Source: Bacteroidales bacterium UBA1176 | GTDB lineage: Bacteria; Bacteroidota; Bacteroidia; Bacteroidales; WCHB1-69 | Direction of reading: 5' to 3' | Assembly (NCBI GenBank): GCA_002311645.1 | Contig: DBYW01000049.1 | Coordinates: forward strand, 1-17,556 | DNA: 17,556 bases | In this document: positions 7,623-13,770 of the stretch, piece by piece | Position numbering within the stretch: position 1 is the stretch's first letter | How the letters are laid out: the number at the start of each line of letters is the position of its first letter | Translations under genes and position numbers: made by a program | Notes under the pieces: model-generated | Databases searched by the model: none | What the model saw: the letters and a program-made list of their open reading frames with translations, nothing else | Told to the model about the DNA's origin: nothing

Positions 7623-8888
7623 ATACTTGTATTTCTCGTTCCAGCAACGGCGCAGGTATTTGCGCAACTCGTTCTCGCGCGGGTTGTCCTGCGGTTCGTA
7701 AATCTTCACCCCGCTCAGTTGCGGCGGCATGAACTCTTGCTCGACGAAGTTGTGCTCGAAGTCATGGGCGTATTGATACCCCTTGTGGTATCCGAGCTCT
7801 TTCATCAGTTTGGTGGGCGCGTTGCGGATGTGTAGCGGCACGGGCAGGTCTCCGGTCTGCTTGACGATGGCGTATGCCGTGTCGATGGCCATTATCGCGG
7901 CGTTGCTCTTGGGCGAAGAGGCCAAGTAGATGGCGGTCTGAGACAACGGGATGCGCGCTTCCGGCATGCCGATGACATTGACGGCCTGAAAGCAGTTGTT
8001 GGCCAACAACAGGGCGTTGGGGTTGGCATTGCCGATGTCCTCGGAGGCCAAAATGACCATCCGTCGGGCGATGAACAGGGGATCCTCCCCAGCAATCAGC
8101 ATACGCGCCATCCAATAGACCGCCGCATTCGGGTCGCTGCCGCGCATCGACTTGATGAACGCGGAGATGATGTCATAATGCTGCTCACCGTTCTTGTCGT
8201 ATAAGGCCAGATTCTGCTGGATAACTTGCAATACGCCCTCTCGTGTGACGGTGAGCACTCCGTCCACAGGGTGTATCATCCATGTCACCAACTCGATGGC
8301 GTTGATGAGCTTGCGGGCGTCTCCGCCGGAGATGCGTAATAGAGCCTCCGTGTCTTGCAACACAATCTTGCACCCCAAATGCTTCTCCTGATAGTCGACG
8401 GCTGTTTGGAGAATGCGTTCCAGATTTTCGCGCGACAGGTTCTTAAGCACATAGACTTGGCAACGCGAGAGTAGAGGGGAGATGACCTCAAAGGAGGGAT
8501 TCTCCGTGGTCGCGCCGATGAGCGTCACCACACCCTGTTCCACAGCACCAAGCAAAGAGTCTTGCTGCGACTTGGAAAAACGATGGATCTCGTCAATGAA
8601 GAGAAGCGCGCGCCGCTCCGACTTCTTTGCTTTCTCAATGACCTCGCGAATGTCCTTTACGCCACTGTTGATGGCACTCAGCAAATGGAAGTCCGATCCC
8701 GTCAACTCGGCGATGAGCAGCGCCAGGGTGGTCTTGCCCACACCCGGCGGCCCCCAGAAAATCATCGACTGGATGTTGCCGTTCTCGATGGCGTTGCGCA
8801 ACACCGCCCCTTTTCCCATCAGGTGCTCCTGCCCGACGTAGGCATCCAGTGTCCGAGGACGTAATATTTCTGCCAATGGCTTTTGCAT
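6609..8888 (-). CDS. rarA: RarA/MgsA-like AAA+ ATPase fused in frame to a PorP/SprF-like outer-membrane protein
   Basis: One uninterrupted 759-codon reading frame from ATG 8888 to TAA 6611-6609. Residues 1-422 are a full-length RarA (replication-associated recombination protein): Walker A GPPGVGKT at 46-53, Walker B LLFIDEIH with D99/E100, sensor-1 region GATTEN at 125-130, SRC arginine-finger region at 141-143, then the C-terminal tetramerisation region. RarA acts in the cytoplasm at stalled replication forks. The expected stop after EKYKY is missing. The next residues (423 onward) are a hydrophobic signal-peptide core, VILFLVALCCFFFSARGQ, followed by a PorP/SprF-like domain. Family RarA proteins end here, so each half is complete. 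The fusion could be real, a recent stop loss, a sequence error, or two proteins made through an internal start. The start 8888 fits the N-terminus MQKPLAEILRP; the 30 extra upstream residues look non-coding and cover a -7 box. Confidence 0.85.
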   Translation of the reverse strand: MQKPLAEILRPRTLDAYVGQEHLMGKGAVLRNAIENGNIQSMIFWGPPGVGKTTLALLIAELTGSDFHLLSAINSGVKDIREVIEKAKKSERRALLFIDEIHRFSKSQQDSLLGAVEQGVVTLIGATTENPSFEVISPLLSRCQVYVLKNLSRENLERILQTAVDYQEKHLGCKIVLQDTEALLRISGGDARKLINAIELVTWMIHPVDGVLTVTREGVLQVIQQNLALYDKNGEQHYDIISAFIKSMRGSDPNAAVYWMARMLIAGEDPLFIARRMVILASEDIGNANPNALLLANNCFQAVNVIGMPEARIPLSQTAIYLASSPKSNAAIMAIDTAYAIVKQTGDLPVPLHIRNAPTKLMKELGYHKGYQYAHDFEHNFVEQEFMPPQLSGVKIYEPQDNPRENELRKYLRRCWNEKYKYVILFLVALCCFFFSARGQNYHFSQFYDQPVALNPALTAAYDGIFRASAAYRSQWYSVTVPFQTFGGGIDAAVYRNNRRQELIGIGGSFLADKAGSLNYTSLQAMITASYIKYIGRSGKHKIGIGLYGGLLHNYLDFSDARWDEQYMYGHYDPSQSSSELFATTRQFFFDIGAGVFWSFSPDKRNTFQLGASAAHLNCPREVFGESFEQLPIKYNVHFLSRIGITDDFALEPLLYSSWQRRFSEYTFGMNVEYFQRKNSYTTVFSVGGGLFYRWSDAIVMDVFFNLQNVRLGVGYDINVSKFVAATHARGGVELTLSYIFKKKTVKRIGKEPCPYDLM

Positions 8889-8906
8889 GTTGTCAAAACG
8901 TGAGGG

Positions 8907-8914
8907 CAAAAGTA
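8907..8914 (-). promoter_or_regulatory. Putative -7 box (TACTTTTG) for rarA
   Basis: The minus strand reads TACTTTTG, an exact TAnnTTTG match, 18 bases upstream of ATG 8888. I find no clear -33 TTG at 19-23 bases further up. It supports 8888 as the translation start rather than the longer reading from 8978, which would run through the box. Confidence 0.4.
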
Positions 8915-8971
8915 CAAAAAAAAGCGATTGACTGTCCCCATTCTCATGTTGGTTAAAATTTGAGATTTTAC

Positions 8972-9002
8972 TTGACACGTGTTGAAAATAATTGTACTTT
9001 TG
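8972..9002 (+). promoter_or_regulatory. Strong Bacteroidota-type promoter for the four-helix-bundle gene
   Basis: TTG at 8972-8974 (within CTTGAC), a 20-base spacer, then TACTTTTG at 8995-9002. Both the -33 and -7 elements and the spacing fit the Bacteroidota sigma consensus. Transcription would start near 9008, about 24 nt before ATG 9032. It is divergent from the rarA -7 box about 80 bases to the left, which has the identical TACTTTTG core. Confidence 0.6.
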
Positions 9003-9031
9003 TGCCTTGAAAACTAATACTCCTTTATATC

Positions 9032-9475
9032 ATGAACGAAATAGAAAACAATGCAAGTTTCTTCAGGTTTGAAGACTTGAGAATTTATGACAAATCAATG
9101 GAATACATCACTTGGTTGCACGGACAGCTGTCCATGCGTTCCGAACAGGGATTCGTGAACGATAAATTTCCGGACATGCCTTTCATGACAGCCGCCAGTG
9201 CCATTGCCCTTAACACCGCAGAAGGATCTTCCCGCAACAAGTCGCAATTCCTCCATTATATGAAAATGGCCAAAAGTGCGGTGCGTGAATGTGTGGTCTA
9301 CACCGAGATCGCACACCGGCTTGATGTGTTCGGCGATGATGTCTACGACTATTCTCGCAATCAGTTGATGGAATTGACCAAGATGATAGGCTCCTTGATC
9401 TCCTCACTGCAGCGCAGCGTTTCTTCTTCTGGAAATGTTGACAAAGAAGAGGATATCGACGACAATATGTTTTAA
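9032..9475 (+). CDS. Four-helix-bundle protein (S23/23S rRNA intervening-sequence protein family)
   Basis: A 147-aa protein of the family named after proteins encoded in 23S rRNA intervening sequences. Free-standing copies are very common in Bacteroidota and their function is unknown. The hallmarks are FEDLRIYDKSMEY (about 13-25), AIALNTAEGSSRNKSQFLHYM (about 57-77, helix 2 with the AEGS turn) and the AKSAVRECVVYTEIAHRL helix (about 80-97). The last 25 residues are polar and acidic (KEEDIDDNMF) and probably disordered. It is not inside an rRNA gene: its flanks are a dedicated promoter (8972-9002) and a terminator (9504-9531). ATG 9032 is chosen because it follows the promoter and precedes the family core. 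Confidence 0.9.
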   Translation: MNEIENNASFFRFEDLRIYDKSMEYITWLHGQLSMRSEQGFVNDKFPDMPFMTAASAIALNTAEGSSRNKSQFLHYMKMAKSAVRECVVYTEIAHRLDVFGDDVYDYSRNQLMELTKMIGSLISSLQRSVSSSGNVDKEEDIDDNMF

Positions 9476-9503
9476 GAAAAATAGATACATAATTTGCTTT
9501 TTT

Positions 9504-9531
9504 AGGATGCCGAAGGGTGTCCTTTTTTTTT
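9504..9531 (+). terminator. Rho-independent terminator of the four-helix-bundle gene
   Basis: An 8-bp stem, AGGATGCC (9504-9511) with GGTGTCCT (9516-9523), containing two G-U pairs and a GAAG loop. It is followed by an unbroken T run to 9531. It lies 28 bp after the stop codon at 9475. The end of the T run overlaps the -7 box of the next gene. Confidence 0.75.
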
Positions 9532-9538
9532 ATCTTTG
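9531..9538 (+). promoter_or_regulatory. Putative -7 box (TATCTTTG) for the C10 peptidase gene
   Basis: TATCTTTG matches TAnnTTTG exactly and would start transcription near 9544, giving a leader of about 14 nt before ATG 9558. No -33 TTG is seen at the usual distance, where the terminator stem lies. Confidence 0.45.
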
Positions 9539-9557
9539 CGGGCTAATTTTACTCATA

Positions 9558-11648
9558 ATGACAATTGTAAGAAAAATCATCGGACTACTTTTTATTGCAT
9601 TGATAACCATTGTGTTCGCATATGCAAGTCCTATTAAGAAAAGTGATTTGGCCCAACTGGGAACTGCCGCTTTCCATCAACGGGCCACGGCCTTGTGCCC
9701 GTCTGCTACCCAATATGCACTGAAAGACATTCGTTATGTGGGAGATCAAGGCAGTGTTTTGCTTGCAATCTTGAATTTCGATGATGGATTTTTGGTCCTT
9801 GCCGCCGATGACGCTGTGGAACCTGTGTTGGCATACTCTTTTACAGGTCATTTTTATGAAGAAACAGCTGCCCCCGGTGCATTGTTTATGCTGAATGAAT
9901 ATAAAGATGGTATCAAAGCGGTGCGAGGCGAAAATCTTCGGGCAACATCCGAGATCCAGAACCAATGGGATGCCATAAAGTACAAAGCTCCCAACGACAC
10001 GGTCGTCGTCGTGGTCAGCCCCCTCCTCACGTCTAAATGGAATCAGAACAAATACTACAATTGGTATTCCCCCATCGACTACGATTCCCCCAGCGGCTAT
10101 AATTCCCGAACCCCCAATGGCTGTGTGGCCGTGGCCATGGCTCAGATCCTCTATTATTACCGCTATCCCGAACAAGGATCCGGCTCGCATACCAATTATA
10201 CAGATTATGGTGACTTCTATGTGAATTTTGGCCAACAGCACTACTGCTACGAGGCTATGGAAGACCAACTGACTCATCATAACGATGAGGTTGCCAAACT
10301 TATTTTCCATTGTGCCACTTCCGTGGATATGCAGTATGCTCCCGATGGATCGGGCGCCTATTCCCAAAATGTTCCCGCTGCATTGCAAACTTATTTCGGT
10401 TATCCCTCCAGTTGCGAATACAAGTCCAAAAACTCATATTCCTCCTCGCAATGGCGGCAGCGTCTCAGGACGGAACTCAACGCCAAACATCCTGTCTACT
10501 ACTCAGGCTACTCGGACGAGGGTGGACATGCTTTTATATGTGACGGCTATAATAGCGACAACCTGTTCCATTTCAACTTCGGCTGGGGTGGCTCCTCCAA
10601 CGGCTTTTATACGACAAGCTCCTATGGCTCCAATCCCGTGAACGGCTATAGTGGCGGTCAAGCTGCCGTTTTTGGCATTTGTCCTCCGACAACAGCCTAT
10701 CCCTACAATTGCTCGCCCCGTATTATGAATTGCCATTCTGGCACATTGGAAGATGGCAGCGGTCCATTTGATTATGCTGAAAACCTTAATTGCACCCATC
10801 TTATTACAAGCGATAAAGCCTATCAGGTCGGAATTTCTGTCAAATCTTTCCATACGCAGGAAAATCATGATTTTCTGTATTTCAGGGATAAAAGGGATAG
10901 TTTGCTGCTCGTTTTGTCGGGCGATATGCCAAGCCAGAGCAATTATACTTTCTATACAGACAGCGTATGGATCACTTTTGTTACGGATGATTCTGTTTCG
11001 GGTGCAGGTTGGAGATTGGCCTATGAGTTCGAGAATCCGGTTCAAACGTGCTATTCGGGCCTGTATACACAACCGTCAGGTACTCTTACGGATGGAAGCG
11101 GTCCCGAAAATTACAACCCGAATATGGAATGCACGTGGGTGATTAGAAATACGGAATATAGCATCACTTTTTCGATAGACTCCCTCGATATTAGTCCTGA
11201 AGATGCCTTGACATTTATGGACCTGACCACAGAACCCGCTTCGTTGGTCAAGGTTGTTACGGGAAATGTTATTCCAGAAGATTTTACTATCCCCTCTGTG
11301 AGAGTCGTCGTTTCTTTCTACTCCGACAACTACAAGCAGGCTCAGGGGTTTAGTCTGAGATGGAATGTTCCTAACTCCGATGAAGATGGTGTCGAAGATT
11401 ACGAGGAAGATGAAGTTTCCCTTTATCCCAATCCTACACGCGATATGGTGCATGTTGTTCTTCCGGAAATACAAGAAGACGTTCAAGTGCAGGTGTTTGA
11501 TGTGATGGGACGCGTGGTTCTCTGCGGACATTTCGACGCAAATGAGGTCATTGAACTGAACACATCAAACTTGGGCAAAGGCTTCTATACGGTGGTTTGC
11601 CAAAGCTCTAGTAAAAGATTTGAGAAAAAAATGGTGGTGGCTCGGTAG
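9558..11648 (+). CDS. Secreted C10-family (streptopain-like) cysteine peptidase with two CUB-like modules and T9SS sorting domain
   Basis: A 696-aa protein. Residues 1-23 form a signal peptide ending near FAYA. Residues about 27-110 form the Spi-type propeptide, including FLVLAADDAVEPVLAYS. The C10 catalytic domain follows, with nucleophile Cys189 in NGCVAVAMAQ, catalytic His324 in GGHAFICDG and the FGWGG motif around Trp343. Two repeated modules come next (about 385-490 and 497-600), each opening with C..SGTL.DGSGP and containing a later C(T) strand, which resemble CUB domains. The last 77 residues (620-696: VSLYPNPTRD to KKMVVAR) are a type A T9SS C-terminal domain, which directs passage across the outer membrane and surface attachment or release. 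Relatives include periodontain/interpain-like proteases. Start 9558 is chosen over the open frame from 9435 because that runs into the upstream gene and terminator, and 9558 opens the signal peptide. The predicted role is protein degradation at the cell surface. Confidence 0.93.
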   Translation: MTIVRKIIGLLFIALITIVFAYASPIKKSDLAQLGTAAFHQRATALCPSATQYALKDIRYVGDQGSVLLAILNFDDGFLVLAADDAVEPVLAYSFTGHFYEETAAPGALFMLNEYKDGIKAVRGENLRATSEIQNQWDAIKYKAPNDTVVVVVSPLLTSKWNQNKYYNWYSPIDYDSPSGYNSRTPNGCVAVAMAQILYYYRYPEQGSGSHTNYTDYGDFYVNFGQQHYCYEAMEDQLTHHNDEVAKLIFHCATSVDMQYAPDGSGAYSQNVPAALQTYFGYPSSCEYKSKNSYSSSQWRQRLRTELNAKHPVYYSGYSDEGGHAFICDGYNSDNLFHFNFGWGGSSNGFYTTSSYGSNPVNGYSGGQAAVFGICPPTTAYPYNCSPRIMNCHSGTLEDGSGPFDYAENLNCTHLITSDKAYQVGISVKSFHTQENHDFLYFRDKRDSLLLVLSGDMPSQSNYTFYTDSVWITFVTDDSVSGAGWRLAYEFENPVQTCYSGLYTQPSGTLTDGSGPENYNPNMECTWVIRNTEYSITFSIDSLDISPEDALTFMDLTTEPASLVKVVTGNVIPEDFTIPSVRVVVSFYSDNYKQAQGFSLRWNVPNSDEDGVEDYEEDEVSLYPNPTRDMVHVVLPEIQEDVQVQVFDVMGRVVLCGHFDANEVIELNTSNLGKGFYTVVCQSSSKRFEKKMVVAR

Positions 11649-11716
11649 GAAGATTAAACATTTTTCAAGCGCTGTTGTCTTTAAGGGCGTTGTTTAACCT
11701 TATAAAAACTACAGAC

Positions 11717-12901
11717 ATGAAAAAGTTAGTCATTTCCTTCGGCATCATCTGCATGCTGGCACTTTCAGCAGTAGATGCGATGGGACAAGCACCGGTCTCA
11801 AGAACCAACTCCTCTTCCGCGGCTGGCAAATCCCAAACCACGGCAGCCCGCCAGGAAAGAAAAGGCGATGTTCAAATGAACAAAGCCAACACTAACTATC
11901 AGAAGGCACAGCAGTCCACCACCGCTCGTCCAGCCACGACAAGCACTGCTCGTCCGGCAACCAGCACGACTGTACGTCCCTCAACTACGTCTTCAAGCAC
12001 GGCTCGTCCGGCTGCCACCACAACCGCACGTCCTTCAACCTCCTCTGCGACCACGACTCGTCCGGCAAGCTCTTCCACGACCTCTGCGGCCAGACCCGCT
12101 ACAAGCACCAGCAGCCGCCCGTCCACGACGACCTCGACTTCAACCAGGCCTTCGACTGGCACGGCCAGCAGCTCGACCAGCCGCCCGTCCACGGCCACGA
12201 GCACCGCTCGTCCTGCATCCGGCAGCGCAACCAACTCTACCTCTGCTACTGTTAGTGAAAGAGCTACGACCTCCACGGGCAAGGTGACGAGCACCACTTC
12301 CGCTCGCCAGACTGCCAACCCCGCTCCGGCTGTCACGGGTACCGCTGCAAACAGCACCGATGAGTCCAAGAGAGGATATAGCCGCAGTGGCGCCGCCCAG
12401 CCTCAGCCCGCTCCGCAAGGCTATACCGGTGGAGGCATGAACAATGACCCCAAGATGCACCACACTCCGTTCATGCACCCGAACCACCACAACTTCGGCG
12501 GCCACATGACTATCCCCCGTCACATACAGCCGGTCTACTATGGCGGAATGCCCTACTACTACTATAACAGCGTCTTCTGCACCATGATGAACGGTTACTA
12601 CGTGATCTGCAGACCCCCGCTCGGAGCCGTCATCGCCTACACGATCTTCAACACCTGGAACCCCATTATCGTAGTTCACAGAGGCGTTACCTACTACTAT
12701 GACGACGGCACGTTCTTCCGTCCCAGACAAAGAGATTATGTCGTGGTTGCCCCTCCGGTCGGAGCCCTGGTCGCCGAACTGCCCAGCAACTATCAGACCA
12801 TCGTACTTGAAGGCCGCGTCTACTACAAAGTCGATAACGTTTACTATAAGGAAGTTGTGTTGGATGGATACCTCTGGTACGAGGTGCTCTTTGTAGCCTA
12901 A
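11717..12901 (+). CDS. Exported DUF6515-like protein with Arg-Pro-rich Ser/Thr/Ala linker
   Basis: A 394-aa protein. Residues 1-24 form a signal peptide (KKLVISFGIICMLALSAVDA, then MGQ). Residues about 66-167 are a low-complexity Ser/Thr/Ala tract containing eleven Arg-Pro pairs spaced 8-12 residues apart (units like STARPATT and SSRPSTT). The tract contains no Asp, so it lacks the Bacteroides O-glycosylation motif D-S/T-hydrophobic. Residues about 236-275 are rich in His, Met, Asn and Gly. The C-terminal part (about 275-394) is Tyr-rich, with PPLGAVIAYTI and RDYVVVAPPVGALVAELPSNY followed by GRVYYKVDNVYYKEV, which resembles the DUF6515 family of exported proteins of unknown function. ATG 11717 is preferred over an open frame from 11675 because it starts the signal peptide. 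The upstream gap (11649-11716) shows no clear promoter or terminator. No function can be assigned. Confidence 0.82.
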   Translation: MKKLVISFGIICMLALSAVDAMGQAPVSRTNSSSAAGKSQTTAARQERKGDVQMNKANTNYQKAQQSTTARPATTSTARPATSTTVRPSTTSSSTARPAATTTARPSTSSATTTRPASSSTTSAARPATSTSSRPSTTTSTSTRPSTGTASSSTSRPSTATSTARPASGSATNSTSATVSERATTSTGKVTSTTSARQTANPAPAVTGTAANSTDESKRGYSRSGAAQPQPAPQGYTGGGMNNDPKMHHTPFMHPNHHNFGGHMTIPRHIQPVYYGGMPYYYYNSVFCTMMNGYYVICRPPLGAVIAYTIFNTWNPIIVVHRGVTYYYDDGTFFRPRQRDYVVVAPPVGALVAELPSNYQTIVLEGRVYYKVDNVYYKEVVLDGYLWYEVLFVA

Positions 12902-12912
12902 AAAAAATATTT

Positions 12913-12967
12913 CGAAAGTTTGAGCGCGTTTCAAAAATTTTAGTATTTTTGCGCGCTCAAACTTTTG
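12913..12967. repeat. Perfect 14-bp inverted repeat bracketing the tRNA-Gln promoter
   Basis: AAAGTTTGAGCGCG (12915-12928) is exactly complementary to CGCGCTCAAACTTT (12952-12965). With C-G and wobble pairs the stem can extend to 12913-12929/12951-12967, leaving a loop of about 21 bases that is mostly A and T. The right arm ends one base before the tRNA. It could act as a weak terminator for the upstream gene, an operator, or a cruciform; only the symmetry is shown. Confidence 0.8.
12919..12951 (+). promoter_or_regulatory. Bacteroidota-type promoter for tRNA-Gln
   Basis: TTTG at 12919-12922, a 21-base spacer, then TATTTTTG at 12944-12951: both elements and the spacing match the consensus. 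Transcription should start near 12957, giving a leader of about 9 nt before the mature tRNA. The -33 element lies in the left arm of the inverted repeat and the start site in its right arm. Confidence 0.65.
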
Positions 12968-13036
12968 CCCTGTGGTGTAATGGTAGCACAGCAGATTCTG
13001 GTTCTGTTTGTATGGGTTCGAGTCCTATCGGGGCAA
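12966..13036 (+). tRNA. tRNA-Gln (anticodon CTG)
   Basis: It folds as a complete cloverleaf of 71 nt. The acceptor TGCCCTG pairs with CGGGGCA (one G-U). The D arm is GTGT/GCAC around AATGGTA. The anticodon arm is GCAGA-TTCTGGT-TCTGT with anticodon CTG, reading CAG codons. The T arm has loop TTCGAGT, and the discriminator is A. The U1-A72 first pair is typical of tRNA-Gln. The 3' CCA is not encoded (ACTTC follows), so it is added after transcription. Confidence 0.95.
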
Positions 13037-13040
13037 CTTC

Positions 13041-13070
13041 AAAATCACGCTGAATGGCGTGATTTTTTTT
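13041..13070 (+). terminator. Rho-independent terminator after tRNA-Gln
   Basis: A perfect 10-bp stem, AAAATCACGC (13041-13050) with GCGTGATTTT (13057-13066), and a TGAATG loop, continuing into a run of eight T. It starts 4 bases after the tRNA. Confidence 0.85.
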
Positions 13071-13124
13071 GTGTCAATCTTGAATCTGTTTCCGTCAAGA
13101 TAACCTGAATCCAAAACTTTTGTG

Positions 13125-13132
13125 TATCTTTG
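13125..13132 (+). promoter_or_regulatory. Putative -7 box (TATCTTTG) for udk
   Basis: An exact TAnnTTTG match, 23 bases before ATG 13156, downstream of the tRNA terminator. No convincing -33 element is visible. Confidence 0.45.
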
Positions 13133-13155
13133 CCGATTGTAAAATTTAATCAGAT

Positions 13156-13770
13156 ATGTTAGTCATTGGCATTGCCGGTGGTTCCGGCTCGGGAAAGACC
13201 TCCGTGGTCAAGAAAATCATTCAAAGTTTGCCTAAAGAACGTGTGAGCGTCCTCAGTCAGGACGCTTATTACAAGGATAACGGTGATCTGCCGCAGGAGG
13301 AAAAGGAAAGAATCAATTTTGACCATCCATCCGCTATAGAGTGGCCATTGCTGATTGAGCATGTTCGGCAACTTCAGAGCGGCAATGCCGTTGAGATGCC
13401 CGTTTACTCGTATGTGACGTGCGGGCGTAGCCGCGAAACCATCCCCGTGAAGCCCTGTGACGTGCTTTTGGTGGAAGGTATCCTTATATTCACCGATCCT
13501 GGTCTGTGCCAAATCCTCGATCTTAAGGTCTTCGTGGATACGGATGCCGATGAACGCCTGATCCGCATCATCCAGCGCGATGTCATCGAGCGCGGTCGCG
13601 GCCTCGACAAGTCCATCATACATTACCAGAACTTTGTGAAACCCATGCATGAACTCTTTATCGAACCATCCAAACGGTTGGCCGATATTATCATACCCGT
13701 GGGCGGACAAAATGAGAAGGGAATTGACATCCTGACGTCCAAGATCAGGCAAACGCTGGGAATCGTTTAG
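13156..13770 (+). CDS. udk: Uridine kinase
   Basis: A 204-aa protein that phosphorylates uridine (and cytidine) to UMP/CMP in pyrimidine salvage; cytoplasmic. The P-loop GGSGSGKT is at residues 8-15. DAYYKD (36-41) and INFDHPSAIEW (53-63) form the nucleoside-binding motifs of the uridine kinase/phosphoribulokinase family. VLLVEGILIF (103-112) is the Walker B-like strand, and RDVIERGR (141-148) is the lid. The C-terminal PSKRLADIIIPVGGQN matches Udk. The length is close to that of E. coli Udk. It has its own -7 box and is isolated from the tRNA by a terminator. Its TAG stop overlaps the TAA stop of the convergent gene by three bases within TTAG (13767-13770). Confidence 0.95.
   Translation: MLVIGIAGGSGSGKTSVVKKIIQSLPKERVSVLSQDAYYKDNGDLPQEEKERINFDHPSAIEWPLLIEHVRQLQSGNAVEMPVYSYVTCGRSRETIPVKPCDVLLVEGILIFTDPGLCQILDLKVFVDTDADERLIRIIQRDVIERGRGLDKSIIHYQNFVKPMHELFIEPSKRLADIIIPVGGQNEKGIDILTSKIRQTLGIV

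Noticed and set aside
9032..9475. Four-helix-bundle gene as a marker of an rRNA intervening sequence or a mobile element
   Set aside because: No rRNA sequence or terminal repeats flank it; it has its own promoter and terminator as an ordinary gene.
9435..9557. Upstream extension of the C10 peptidase
   Set aside because: It overlaps the end of the four-helix-bundle gene and reads through a terminator and a -7 box. ATG 9558 begins a normal signal peptide.
11649..11716. Hairpin terminator after the peptidase gene
   Set aside because: The only pairing (around AAGCGC and GGCGTT) is imperfect and no T run follows it.
11899..12934. Minus-strand open frames (156 and 264 codons) opposite the DUF6515-like gene
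   Set aside because: They are Val/Ala/Gly-rich shadows of the Ser/Thr/Arg/Pro repeat codons, without a promoter or a known domain.
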